Below, in pieces: positions 24,521-33,356 of a DNA stretch of 64,000 nt. How positions within the stretch are numbered: the stretch's first letter is position 1; each line of letters starts with the position of its first letter. This stretch comes from Fredinandcohnia onubensis (GTDB taxonomy: Bacteria; Bacillota; Bacilli; Bacillales; Bacillaceae_L). Below the pieces are notes generated by a model. It saw only the letters and a list, made by a program, of their open reading frames with translations. It was not told where the DNA came from and made no database searches. Made by a program: the position numbers and the translations under genes. Location: NCBI RefSeq assembly GCF_031181385.1, contig NZ_JAPSKV010000001.1, positions 620,001-684,000 of the forward strand, written 5' to 3'.

Positions 24521-25426
24521 ATGAAGGTAGAACTTCATTGTCATACGAATATTTCCGATTGTCCACTCTCGATTGAGGAAGTAGTTTCATTAGCGCTTCA
24601 GGAAAATGTTACACATTTAGCCATTACAAATCATGATACAACTCAAGGACTACAGCACGCAGTCAAGGTTGGAAAAAGCAATGGAATCGAAGTCATTCCA
24701 GGTATTGAGATTTCAGGTTATGATTTCGAACGTGGCAGACGTGTGCATATATTGGGATATTATATTGAACCAGGTCATGAAGCAATAGAGTCGGTTTGTC
24801 AGCCATTGATTGAACAGAGACATATGGCCTCGAAGGAAATGGTCGAGCGCATCATGGCGGCTGGCTATACTATTTCCTGGGAACGTTGTTTGAAAATTGC
24901 CGAGGGAGGCACAGGCGTGTATAAGCAGCACATTATGCAAGCCCTAATTGAAGCGAATTATACTGACTCTATATATGGTTCCCTCTATAAAAAGCTTTTT
25001 AATCGGGGGCAAAATGGGGAAGAACGGGGTATTGCTTTTATTCCGATGAAATATATCGATGCCAGAGAGGCGGTACAAATTATTCGTGATGCGGGTGGAG
25101 TACCAGTGCTCGCCCACCCGGGACAGTACGGGAATTTTGAGATGGTCCCAGAATTAGTTGAAGCAGGTTTACAGGGAATCGAAGTATGGCATCCGCTTCA
25201 CAATCATGAGCATGAGGAAAAGGCTAAAATTCTTGCAGACGTATATAAACTTATCAAAACGGGTGGATCAGATTTTCACGGAGCATATGGGGAAAAGCCC
25301 GTTCGACTTGGAAGCAAAAGTCCAGGTGTAGAAACGCTTGTTGAACTATTAGGTGAAAAAAGCAAGGCTCAACTCCCGAAGTATAGCCACATAGAGGAGT
25401 CATTTGATCGAATACGAAGGAGTTAA
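24521..25426 (+). CDS. PHP-domain phosphoesterase of the phn cluster
   Basis: A 301-aa PHP-superfamily metal phosphoesterase. Metal motifs in order are ELHCHTNISD (HxH), ITNHDT, PGIEISG, LAHPGQYG and GGSDFHG. In the characterised Eggerthella lenta protein PhnPP, a PHP enzyme in a phn locus hydrolyses 5-phosphoribosyl 1,2-cyclic phosphate through both ester bonds. No PhnP-type metallo-beta-lactamase is present in this cluster, so this gene probably fills that step and frees phosphate. It is first in the cluster, behind a PhoP-type box. RBS AAGGAGGG. Generic nucleotide or RNA exonuclease-like PHP activity is the alternative. Confidence 0.8.
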   Translation: MKVELHCHTNISDCPLSIEEVVSLALQENVTHLAITNHDTTQGLQHAVKVGKSNGIEVIPGIEISGYDFERGRRVHILGYYIEPGHEAIESVCQPLIEQRHMASKEMVERIMAAGYTISWERCLKIAEGGTGVYKQHIMQALIEANYTDSIYGSLYKKLFNRGQNGEERGIAFIPMKYIDAREAVQIIRDAGGVPVLAHPGQYGNFEMVPELVEAGLQGIEVWHPLHNHEHEEKAKILADVYKLIKTGGSDFHGAYGEKPVRLGSKSPGVETLVELLGEKSKAQLPKYSHIEESFDRIRRS

Positions 25427-25462
25427 AACAAGATTTTGTTGGTTTTGAAAGGAGCAGTCTAG

Positions 25463-26164
25463 ATGTTTGAAAAGACAGTACTGGTTGATAAACTGATTTT
25501 GGAAATACGTCAGGGATTTTATAAGCCGAATGACAAGCTTCCATCAGAGAATGAGTTAGCAGACCAGTATAAAGTACCAAGGATGGTTGTCCGCAAGGCA
25601 TATGAACGCTTGCAGGAGCTTGGTTATATTTTTTCAAAGCAGGGAAAAGGGAGCTATGTTCAAAATCAAAAGCTACAAATACCTCTTATTTTAACAGGAG
25701 ATGTTAGCTTTAGCGAAAAAATGAGAGAGCTGAAATATGATTATAAAACAATCAATCTTTCATGCGAAAAAATAGATTACGATTCAGCTATTTATCATGC
25801 TTTACAAGCTTGCAATGAAGATTCGGTCTATAAGATTAGCCGCTTACGAATTGTTGAAGATTGTCCGATTGCCGTTCACACTTCTTATTTGGCCCAATCT
25901 GTGTTTGAAAATATAGAGTGGGACGGGAGTGGGATCACCTCTATTTTTCAATATTATCGTCAACAGGGATATTCAGATTTCAAACCAGGCAGGAGTCAAT
26001 TAAGTGTCATGTTTCCAGATGAAATGGAACGGGAAATATTAAAATGTCCCAGTCTGGTGCCACTTTTGTTGGTTGAATCTGGATGCACTGATAAGAAAAC
26101 AGGAACGATGCTTGAGTATTCTAGAATAATCTACCGAAGTGATTGTTTTACGTATGTTATATAG
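25463..26164 (+). CDS. phnF: Phosphonate regulator PhnF, GntR/HutC family
   Basis: A 233-aa GntR-type regulator. The N-terminal winged HTH is seen in KLPSENELADQYKVPRMVVR, followed by a UTRA effector domain. Its place inside the C-P lyase cluster, 36 bp after the PHP gene, identifies it as PhnF, which in other bacteria represses phosphonate genes. A terminator follows, so PHP-phnF can be a short transcript separate from phnG onward. RBS AAAGGAG. Confidence 0.88.
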   Translation: MFEKTVLVDKLILEIRQGFYKPNDKLPSENELADQYKVPRMVVRKAYERLQELGYIFSKQGKGSYVQNQKLQIPLILTGDVSFSEKMRELKYDYKTINLSCEKIDYDSAIYHALQACNEDSVYKISRLRIVEDCPIAVHTSYLAQSVFENIEWDGSGITSIFQYYRQQGYSDFKPGRSQLSVMFPDEMEREILKCPSLVPLLLVESGCTDKKTGTMLEYSRIIYRSDCFTYVI

Positions 26165-26175
26165 AAACAAGTACA

Positions 26176-26200
26176 GGTCACCCTATGGTGGCTTTTTTTT
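26176..26200 (+). terminator. Terminator between phnF and phnG
   Basis: GGTCACC (26176-26182) pairs with GGTGGCT (26187-26193), loop CTAT, followed by a run of T to 26200. It would uncouple phnF from the C-P lyase genes. Confidence 0.75.
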
Positions 26201-26230
26201 ATTGGATCTTTACAATAACAAAACAAACTT

Positions 26231-26279
26231 AACCTATCTTTTACGTGCATCCACTTGGCAACAAGATAGATTAATAGGT
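26231..26279 (+). promoter_or_regulatory. Inverted repeats in the phnG leader
   Basis: CTATCTT (26234-26240) is complementary to AAGATAG (26263-26269), and ACCTAT (26232-26237) to ATAGGT (26274-26279). The two pairings are mutually exclusive. This could be a PhnF operator pair or an alternating RNA structure ahead of phnG. No clear -35/-10 was found here. Confidence 0.35.
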
Positions 26280-26308
26280 GTAGATGAAAGAAAGGTGGTG
26301 GCCTTTAG

Positions 26309-26731
26309 ATGAAAAGAAGACGAAGGACAGAAATTTTGATTAATGGCTCTAGTGATCTAGCGGAGAATTTCGCGAAGTCCATTCAGAATCGCTATGAGGT
26401 CAACGTGATTCAGGAGCCAGAAGATAGCTTGGTAATGGTAAAGATGCGTGAAACATCCAAGAAGAGCTTGTTTTATCCGGGAGAGGTATTTGTGACTGAG
26501 TCCAAAGTTCAGATTCAAGACACGATTGGAATTGGCATTGTATCGGGCAATCAGCCGGAACTTGCTTATCAGCTTGCCATAATTGATGCAGCTTTTGTAG
26601 CGAGACTACCAGAAACAATAGACTGGATCGATAGGCTTTTACAGGAGGAGCAGAACCTTCAGCAGCGCCAAGCAGATGCTACCAACTCCATTTTAAAAAC
26701 AAAAGTAAACTTTGAAACGATGGATATATAG
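26309..26731 (+). CDS. phnG: C-P lyase core subunit PhnG
   Basis: A 140-aa PhnG, part of the PhnGHIJ carbon-phosphorus lyase core complex. The family pattern LVMVKMRETSKKSLFYPGEV and the segment AIIDAAF are present. The complex couples methylphosphonate-type substrates to the ribose of ATP with PhnI and PhnL. The ATG follows AAAGGTGG. It is 12 bp before phnH. Confidence 0.92.
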   Translation: MKRRRRTEILINGSSDLAENFAKSIQNRYEVNVIQEPEDSLVMVKMRETSKKSLFYPGEVFVTESKVQIQDTIGIGIVSGNQPELAYQLAIIDAAFVARLPETIDWIDRLLQEEQNLQQRQADATNSILKTKVNFETMDI

Positions 26732-26743
26732 GAGGTAGAGATA

Positions 26744-27349
26744 GTGAAGCTAGATATTGTTCATGATCTTCAGGCAGTATACCGAAAAATGGTGGATTCC
26801 ACCTCAAGGCCAGGGGTTATTTCGAATCTGCAAAGAGAGGCTGAACTCCTTGAAGCTGACATTCAAACAGACTGCGTAGCGTCACTTATAGTAGCGGCAC
26901 TCACATTACTTGATCAAGAAGTGTCATTTAAGGTTGTTTCTGAAAATGAAGAAACGGTTTCAACAATCATCAATCAATTCACATACGCAAAGCCTGCGAA
27001 CATCGAACAGGCTGATTATATTTTCGTACTAAAGGATGCAGGTACTAGTTCAATAGAAGAGGTGTTTGCTAAAGCAAAGCCAGGTACTTTAAAAAATCCA
27101 CAGAACTCTGCAACAATCTTCATTGAAGCGGAGAAGGTTATGAGCGGCGGTTCCCTACTTTTAACTGGGCCTGGTATTCAGTCAACTATGTCCGTTGAAA
27201 TTGTTACTCAGGGCGACTGGATTCAATATCGTCAAGAAAAGAATAAAGAATATCCACTTGGCGTTGATTTGATGTTAATTGATGGGGAACATCAGCTTTT
27301 ATCTTTGCCACGAACTACACAAATTACCAGAAATAAGGTGATTATCTAA
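26744..27349 (+). CDS. phnH: C-P lyase core subunit PhnH
   Basis: A 201-aa PhnH, the homodimeric structural subunit of the C-P lyase core. Typical segments are YRKMVDSTSRPG at the N-terminus, GTLKNPQNSATIF, and LTGPGIQS near residue 145. It starts at GTG behind GGAGGT. Its stop codon overlaps the phnI ATG by one base (TAATG), showing translational coupling. Confidence 0.93.
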   Translation: MKLDIVHDLQAVYRKMVDSTSRPGVISNLQREAELLEADIQTDCVASLIVAALTLLDQEVSFKVVSENEETVSTIINQFTYAKPANIEQADYIFVLKDAGTSSIEEVFAKAKPGTLKNPQNSATIFIEAEKVMSGGSLLLTGPGIQSTMSVEIVTQGDWIQYRQEKNKEYPLGVDLMLIDGEHQLLSLPRTTQITRNKVII

Positions 27350-28464
27350 TGGGATATGTAGCAGTTAAGGGTGGAACGAAGGCGATTGAAGAATCGATTA
27401 AGCGTCTTACTTATGAAAGAACTCAAACGGGACAAACGATAGAAGTGGAAAAAATTAAAGCGGGAATGCGCGGTTTAATTGACCAAGTGATGTCTGAAAG
27501 CAGCTTATACGATGAGACATTGGCGGCTTTGGCGATCAAACAAGGAGAAGGAAATCCAGAAGAAGCGGTGTTCTTATTAAGGGCTTTTCGCTCAACTGTT
27601 CCGAGAAAGCACTATTCGAGAGTGATTGAGTCTGAAGAAATGAAAATCGAAAGAAGAATTTCTGCAAGCTTTAAAGACATTCCGGGTGGACAAATTCTAG
27701 GTGCAACTACTGATTATACTCACCGTCTCCTTGATTTTAAGTTAATAAAGGAAACCGATAGTAGTATTCGGGAGTGGCTGGAGGAGTATGAACAGGAAAA
27801 TAGGCTGGAAATTGCGGAGAATTCACAACTAAAATTGCCAAAGGTACTCGATTATTTACGGAAGGAAGGTTTAATTCCTCCTTGTGAAAACAATGATAAA
27901 GAGCCAGACGATGTAACGCGTGAAAGTCTTGAATTTCCATCAAGTCGAAGCCAGCGACTGCAAATTCTAACAAGGGGAGAAACCGGGGCAGTAACCTCCT
28001 TAGCCTATGCGGTCATTAGGGGTTATGGGGCTTTGCATCCTACTGTCGGTGAACTCCGAGTTGGAATGTTGCCGGTGACAATTGATCATCCAATCCAGCA
28101 GGGGGATGAGGACGATGCGTATTATATTGGCGAGATAAAGGTAACTGAAGCAGAAATGCTTATGCCAGTAACGGTTGAAAAGGATTATGGGAAAAAGGAA
28201 ATAGAGTTTGAGATTGGTTATGGTCTCTGCTTTGGTCAAAATGAAACAAAGGCAATTGCGATGGGCATTTTAGACAATAGTCTCGAGCATCCAAACCTGG
28301 AATTTCCAAGTCATAATGAGGAATTTGTATTATTCCATATTGATTCCGTTGAATCGACAGGATTTATTTCACATTTGAAAATGCCCCATTATGTCACCTT
28401 CCAATCAAAGCTTGATAGCGTGAGGAAAACGAAGCAAAAGGAAACTGAAGAGGTGAACAGCTGA
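27349..28464 (+). CDS. phnI: C-P lyase core subunit PhnI
   Basis: A 371-aa PhnI, the nucleosidase subunit that with PhnG, PhnH and PhnL displaces adenine from ATP with phosphonate. Recognisable parts are YVAVKGGTKAIEESI at the N-terminus, LRAFRSTVPR, and RGYGALHPTVGELR. One-base overlaps join it to phnH and phnJ. Length is close to the E. coli protein. Confidence 0.95.
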   Translation: MGYVAVKGGTKAIEESIKRLTYERTQTGQTIEVEKIKAGMRGLIDQVMSESSLYDETLAALAIKQGEGNPEEAVFLLRAFRSTVPRKHYSRVIESEEMKIERRISASFKDIPGGQILGATTDYTHRLLDFKLIKETDSSIREWLEEYEQENRLEIAENSQLKLPKVLDYLRKEGLIPPCENNDKEPDDVTRESLEFPSSRSQRLQILTRGETGAVTSLAYAVIRGYGALHPTVGELRVGMLPVTIDHPIQQGDEDDAYYIGEIKVTEAEMLMPVTVEKDYGKKEIEFEIGYGLCFGQNETKAIAMGILDNSLEHPNLEFPSHNEEFVLFHIDSVESTGFISHLKMPHYVTFQSKLDSVRKTKQKETEEVNS

Positions 28465-29312
28465 TGAATATTGCTTATAATTTTGCATTCTTTGATGAAG
28501 GGTCAAAACGAGAAATCAGAAGAGCCACCCTAAAGGCAATTGCCGTCCCTGGTTACCAGGTTCCATTTGCTTCAAGGGAGATGCCGATTGGCCGTGGTTG
28601 GGGAACTGGTGGTTTGCAGCTAACTCTTTCATTAATCGGAAAATCGGATGTACTAAAAGTCATTGACCAGGGTTCGGATGAGTCGGTGAATGCAGTCAAT
28701 ATTAAAAAGCTTGTGACTGACACAACTGGTGTGAGGACGACTGAAAATACAAACGAAGCGACACTCATTCAATCGAGACACAGAATTCCGGAGGTACCAC
28801 TGACAAAGGACCAAATTCTTGTCTTACAGGTGCCACTGCCAGAACCGCTCCGCTATTATGAGCCAAGTGAAAACGAAACGAAAAAACTTCATGCAGAAAA
28901 GGAATACAGTGGGGCATGGCTTATGCTATTTGAACAGATTATGAAGTACGGAAACATGACGACAGACGCGGATCATCCAGTGCTTGTACACGATCGGTAT
29001 GTAATGGCACCGAGTCCAATTCCACGCTTTGATAATCCGAAAATGAATGAAAGTGAGGCCCTCATTTTGTTAGGGGCTGGCCGTGAAAAGAAGGTGTATG
29101 CTGTCCCACCATATACAAAGGTTGTTTCTCTCGACTTTGAGGATTATCCGTTTCAGCTGGAGTCTTTTTACGGGAAGCAATGTAGACTATGTGGATCAAC
29201 CGATGTGTTTTTAGATGAACTGGTTGATGAAATGACGAATGAAACTGTATATCAATGCAATGATACAAGCTATTGTCTTGAAAAACTAAATGAACCAGTT
29301 GGAGTGAAGTAA
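28464..29312 (+). CDS. phnJ: C-P lyase radical-SAM subunit PhnJ
   Basis: A 282-aa PhnJ, the catalytic radical SAM enzyme that cleaves the C-P bond of ribose-1-phosphonate-5-phosphate. The characteristic CX2CX21CX5C cluster motif is intact at Cys240, Cys243, Cys265 and Cys271; in E. coli the first three bind the 4Fe-4S cluster and the last forms the thiyl radical. The glycyl-radical residue corresponds to Gly30 in AVPGYQVPF. The motif GRGWGTGGLQ is also conserved. All key residues are present, so the enzyme should be active. phnK follows with no gap. Confidence 0.97.
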   Translation: MNIAYNFAFFDEGSKREIRRATLKAIAVPGYQVPFASREMPIGRGWGTGGLQLTLSLIGKSDVLKVIDQGSDESVNAVNIKKLVTDTTGVRTTENTNEATLIQSRHRIPEVPLTKDQILVLQVPLPEPLRYYEPSENETKKLHAEKEYSGAWLMLFEQIMKYGNMTTDADHPVLVHDRYVMAPSPIPRFDNPKMNESEALILLGAGREKKVYAVPPYTKVVSLDFEDYPFQLESFYGKQCRLCGSTDVFLDELVDEMTNETVYQCNDTSYCLEKLNEPVGVK

Positions 29313-30158
29313 ATGGCTGAATTTGAAATGCCGGTTTTATCGGTAAGACATTTAAACAAACAATATGGTCCTGGCTGTGTGCATTGCCAAGCCACTGATT
29401 CCCCATCTCTGGTGAAAAATTATTGTCAAATTTGCGGTACCGTATATGCATGCCGTGATGTTTCATTTGATGTTTTTCCTGGAGAAGTGCTTGGGATTGT
29501 TGGAGAAAGTGGCAGTGGGAAGTCGACATTAATGCAATGCCTTTACTTTGACCAGGATGTAACAAGTGGCGAGGCTTTTATTGCAAACTATGAGAATGGT
29601 GAGAGGAATTTGTTTGAGGAATCCTACCAGCAGCAACGCTATATACGCAACCATATTATGGGCAAAGTGTATCAAAATCCGATTCTAGGATTGAAAATGA
29701 ATTTTTCTTCCATTGGCAATATCGCGGAGAAGTTGATTGCTGCGGGAAGTTACCATGTTGGCATGATGGAGGATAGAGGAACACAGCTTCTGGATAAGGT
29801 GAATATCCCTACACACCGTCGGAAAGAGGAACCGAAAAAGTTCTCAGGGGGAATGCAGCAGCGCGTCCAAATTGCGAAAGCCTTGTCCAATAATCCCCCG
29901 CTACTTTTATTAGATGAGGTTACGACAGGTTTGGATTTGTCTGTACAAGCAAGCGTACTTGATTTAATAAAAGGTCTGCAGCGTGAACTGAACATTAGTA
30001 TTGTGCTTGTTTCACATGATTTAGGTGTGATTCGGATGCTAGCGGACCGAACGATGGTGATGCTCGATGGCAGAGTGATTGAGCAAGGGTTGACCGATCA
30101 AATTCTCGAGGATCCACAGCATGCCTACACACAACAGCTTGTTCATTCATTGCTGTAA
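29313..30158 (+). CDS. phnK: C-P lyase ABC-type ATPase PhnK
   Basis: A 281-aa ABC-family ATPase that docks on the PhnGHIJ core. It has the PhnK-specific N-terminal cysteine segment (GPGCVHC, then YCQICGTVYACRD), Walker A GESGSGKST, signature FSGGMQQRVQIAKAL, Walker B LLLLDEVTTGLD and H-loop VSHDLG. Its ATG follows the phnJ stop with no gap. It is not a transporter ATPase despite the fold. Confidence 0.95.
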   Translation: MAEFEMPVLSVRHLNKQYGPGCVHCQATDSPSLVKNYCQICGTVYACRDVSFDVFPGEVLGIVGESGSGKSTLMQCLYFDQDVTSGEAFIANYENGERNLFEESYQQQRYIRNHIMGKVYQNPILGLKMNFSSIGNIAEKLIAAGSYHVGMMEDRGTQLLDKVNIPTHRRKEEPKKFSGGMQQRVQIAKALSNNPPLLLLDEVTTGLDLSVQASVLDLIKGLQRELNISIVLVSHDLGVIRMLADRTMVMLDGRVIEQGLTDQILEDPQHAYTQQLVHSLL

Positions 30159-30254
30159 ATCGTAAAGAAGCGGAGTTTCGCGAAAGAGATATTGCTCATA
30201 CCAACTCTATTCCGCTTTATAGTCATTTCCATTCAAACACGAGGAGGAAGTAGT

Positions 30255-31433
30255 TTGTTTGTTATTACAAATGGAAAATTAATCACCGAGGACGCTATTT
30301 TGCAAGGCTATGACCTTTACATCAAAGAGGATCGAATTGAAAGAATCGCACCAAAGGGTGAGATTAAATTTGAGGAACAGATGGAAATTATTGATGCTGC
30401 AGGAGGCTATATAACCCCTGGCTTTATTGATATTCACTCTGACTACATTGAACATATGGCAGCACCTAGACCGACCTCACTTATGAATTTTGATTTGAGT
30501 CTAAGAGAAACAGAAAAGGAACTGATTGCACACGGAATTACGACGATGTTCCATTCCCTTTCTTTATACAAAGGATCGGATTACTCCTATAAACCGATTC
30601 GTGAGCCAGAAAATGTCCAGAAATTCATTGATATCATAGACGAGACCCATCATACAAAACATCTCGTGCGTCATAGGTTTCATGCGAGATTTGAGATTGA
30701 TAATGTGGAGCAAATTGAAAATCTTAAAAACTATATAAAAGAAGATAAGGTTCATTTAGTGTCTTTTATGGATCACACACCTGGACAGGGGCAATATCGT
30801 CATTTGGAAATTTGGCGAAATACGGTGAAAAGCTATAACAATATGAGTGATTCCTCTATTGATGTGTTGATCAAAAACCATCAGACAAAGGAAAAGCTAA
30901 CAATTGAGGACATAAAAGAAATCGCAGAGCTTGCTCACGAGCATCATATCGCCGTTGCCTCTCATGATGACGATACGATTGAAAAGCTTGAGCTCGTTCG
31001 AAGTTTTGGAACAACAATTAGCGAATTTCCAATTACAATGGAGGTTGCATGCCGTGCAAAGGAGCTTGGCATGTACACAATTGCTGGTGCGCCAAACGTA
31101 CTTCTTGGGGGCTCCCATAGCGGCAATTTGGGAGCAGCTGAAGCCATCCAAAATGAGGTTATTGATATTTTGTGCAGTGATTATTATCCCGCATCCATGC
31201 TTCATTCGATTTTCGCATTAGTGGAACAGTACGGTCAAAGCTTGGTGGAGATGGTAAAGCTAATCACCATCAATCCAGCGAAAGCGGTCAAAATGGATCA
31301 TGAAATCGGCTCTATTTGTGAAGGAAAAAAGGCAGATTTACTTATCATTGAAAAAATTTCTGACGATTTCCCAGTAATCACTAGTGTTTTTGTGGACGGA
31401 AAGCTGATTCAAAAGACAAATTATCGTGTGTAG
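30255..31433 (+). CDS. phnM: Ribose 1-methylphosphonate 5-triphosphate diphosphatase PhnM
   Basis: A 392-aa amidohydrolase-superfamily enzyme that removes pyrophosphate from the ribose-phosphonate-5-triphosphate intermediate. Metal-site motifs are FIDIHSDYIEHMA, MDHTPGQGQYRH, VASHDDDT and CSDYYPASML. A longer frame begins at 30192, but the TTG at 30255 has AGGAGG seven bases upstream and aligns with the family start. It lies 96 bp after phnK with no clear terminator. Confidence 0.93.
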   Translation: MFVITNGKLITEDAILQGYDLYIKEDRIERIAPKGEIKFEEQMEIIDAAGGYITPGFIDIHSDYIEHMAAPRPTSLMNFDLSLRETEKELIAHGITTMFHSLSLYKGSDYSYKPIREPENVQKFIDIIDETHHTKHLVRHRFHARFEIDNVEQIENLKNYIKEDKVHLVSFMDHTPGQGQYRHLEIWRNTVKSYNNMSDSSIDVLIKNHQTKEKLTIEDIKEIAELAHEHHIAVASHDDDTIEKLELVRSFGTTISEFPITMEVACRAKELGMYTIAGAPNVLLGGSHSGNLGAAEAIQNEVIDILCSDYYPASMLHSIFALVEQYGQSLVEMVKLITINPAKAVKMDHEIGSICEGKKADLLIIEKISDDFPVITSVFVDGKLIQKTNYRV

Positions 31434-31483
31434 CTTTCAAAATATAAACAGTGACAATACAAACCTAGAAAGCAGGTGATCAG

Positions 31484-32203
31484 ATGGAGACGCTTTTAGA
31501 GATAAAAGATCTATCAAAATCATTTCAACTTTACCATGTAGGAAAACATATCCGTGCTGTTGAAGACGTAGGGATTCAATTGACGGAAGGAGAGTTTGTT
31601 GGCATAACAGGTAAAAGTGGTAGCGGAAAGTCAACGATTTTAAAATGCATATACGGTACCTACCGGACACAGCAGGGAAGCATTTTCTACCACTCGAAAA
31701 GATTTGGTAGGTTAAACCTAGCGGAAGCGACAAATCGACAAATGCTTTATTTACGTAAGCATGAGATTGGGTATGTATCGCAATTTTTAAATGTCATGCC
31801 ACGGACAACCGCAAGGCAACTAGTAAAGCAGGCAATTCTTGAAATGGGAACCGATCTTGAATTGGCGGAGAGGGAGACGGAAAACATTCTTTCCCATTTT
31901 GAATTAGATCCTGAATTATGGGATAGCTACCCGACCACTTTTTCAGGTGGTGAAAAGCTTCGCCTGAATATTGCACGTGCGATGGTCAAGAAACCACGGC
32001 TTCTCTTATTAGACGAGCCGACTGCCAGCCTTGATCATGACTCCAAATTCAAGGTAAAGCTTTTAATTGAGCAGTTAATGAAGGAAGGCACAACAATGCT
32101 TGGGATATTTCATGATCTGGAGTTCATGAATGATTTATGTGACCGTGAATACAACATGCAAAATGGTGTTTTTTCTCCAGTTGCTAGTTTAACGAAATCT
32201 TAA
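31484..32203 (+). CDS. phnL: C-P lyase ABC-type ATPase PhnL
   Basis: A 239-aa ABC-family ATPase working with PhnI in the first step of the C-P lyase pathway. Walker A is GKSGSGKST, signature FSGGEKLRLNIARAMV, Walker B LLLLDEPTASLD, and the H-loop IFHDLEF. It follows phnM by 50 bp with RBS AAGCAGGTG. The order phnM-phnL differs from E. coli, where phnL precedes phnM. Confidence 0.93.
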   Translation: METLLEIKDLSKSFQLYHVGKHIRAVEDVGIQLTEGEFVGITGKSGSGKSTILKCIYGTYRTQQGSIFYHSKRFGRLNLAEATNRQMLYLRKHEIGYVSQFLNVMPRTTARQLVKQAILEMGTDLELAERETENILSHFELDPELWDSYPTTFSGGEKLRLNIARAMVKKPRLLLLDEPTASLDHDSKFKVKLLIEQLMKEGTTMLGIFHDLEFMNDLCDREYNMQNGVFSPVASLTKS

Positions 32204-32220
32204 TAAACTCTAATACTCTA

Positions 32221-32253
32221 TTAACGGTAACTTTATATTAACTAGATATAGTA
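32221..32253 (+). promoter_or_regulatory. Possible internal promoter region before phnD
   Basis: TTAACG at 32221 and TTTATA at 32232 are 11 bp apart, then TTAACT at 32238 and TATAGT near 32248. This is a weak PhoP-like arrangement that could give phnDCEE extra transcription. Confidence 0.3.
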
Positions 32254-32302
32254 TTGAACGAAAGTTGTAAAAAAAATTTATGACAGTGTGAGGAGATTTC
32301 AA

Positions 32303-33328
32303 ATGAAGAAAACTTTGTTTTTATTGGTAGCTTTAGCAATGGTAGTAATATTTGCAGGTTGTTCATCTTCGGCAAGTTCGAAAGAAACATTAACAATCGC
32401 TTGGCTCCCTAATGAATCTGGTGCAGATCTTACTGAAGCACGTGATGCCATCGGGAAAGTAATCGAAGAAAAGACTGGTAAAAAAGTAGAACACCAAACG
32501 ACAACAGATTACATCGTAGCAATTGAGGCAATCGCAAATGGAAATGCTGATTTGGCTTTCCTAGGAGCACAAGGATACATTGAAGCGCACAATAAAAATG
32601 ACAAGGTTCTTCCATTAGTAGTTCCAACAGGTGCATCTGGAACGCTTGAGGATGCAGTTTACTATAGCTGGTTATCTGTTGAAAAGGATAATGCTGACGA
32701 ATATAAAGATGGTGAAGGGTTTGCTATTGACAATATTCAAGGAAAGAAATTCTCTTTCGTTTCGAACAGCTCTACTTCAGGCTTTAAAGTACCTTCATCT
32801 GGAATTGTTAGTTACTTTACAGAAAAAGATGAGTTCAAGGATTTAACAGCAGAGGACTTACTTGAAGGTGGAAGTGACAAATTCTTTAGCGAAGTATTAT
32901 ACGGTGGTTCCCACCAAGGTTCAGCAGTAAACCTTTTATCAGGTAAAGCAGATGTTGCAGCATTCTGTGACACCTGTGTAAACAATTATGTTGAGTTAGT
33001 TGAAGGTGATGAAAATAGACCAGGTGCTATTTACCGTGTCAAGGATGATGCAGCAGAGCCATTTAACACGGTTACAGGAAAAGAATTTACGCTAATCTCT
33101 GTTACCCCAGTGTTAAATGCACCATTTGCAATTAACACAGAAAACGTAGATGAAGAGCTTCAAAAACAGTTGCTTGAAATTATGACTTCAGATGAGATCG
33201 CAAATAACGAAAAAGTATTTGTACCTGAGGATTCTGAGTTCTCTGGGCTATTTAAGAAAACAGCAGATGAGCGTTTAGTAGAAGTAGATGATTCTTGGTT
33301 CAACCCAATTCGTGAGCTTTCTAAATAA
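32303..33328 (+). CDS. phnD: Phosphonate ABC transporter substrate-binding lipoprotein
   Basis: A 341-aa lipoprotein. The signal peptide ends in the lipobox VIFAGC with Cys20, anchoring it outside the membrane. The body is a PhnD-type periplasmic-binding domain, with IAWLPNESGADL, FLGAQGYIEA, and SSTSGFKVPS forming the phosphonate site. A longer GTG frame from 32288 is less likely than the ATG at 32303, which has GAGGAGA. It captures phosphonates for PhnC-PhnE. Confidence 0.94.
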   Translation: MKKTLFLLVALAMVVIFAGCSSSASSKETLTIAWLPNESGADLTEARDAIGKVIEEKTGKKVEHQTTTDYIVAIEAIANGNADLAFLGAQGYIEAHNKNDKVLPLVVPTGASGTLEDAVYYSWLSVEKDNADEYKDGEGFAIDNIQGKKFSFVSNSSTSGFKVPSSGIVSYFTEKDEFKDLTAEDLLEGGSDKFFSEVLYGGSHQGSAVNLLSGKADVAAFCDTCVNNYVELVEGDENRPGAIYRVKDDAAEPFNTVTGKEFTLISVTPVLNAPFAINTENVDEELQKQLLEIMTSDEIANNEKVFVPEDSEFSGLFKKTADERLVEVDDSWFNPIRELSK

Positions 33329-33356
33329 AGACTGAGTGAATAAGGAGAGGTTAGCA

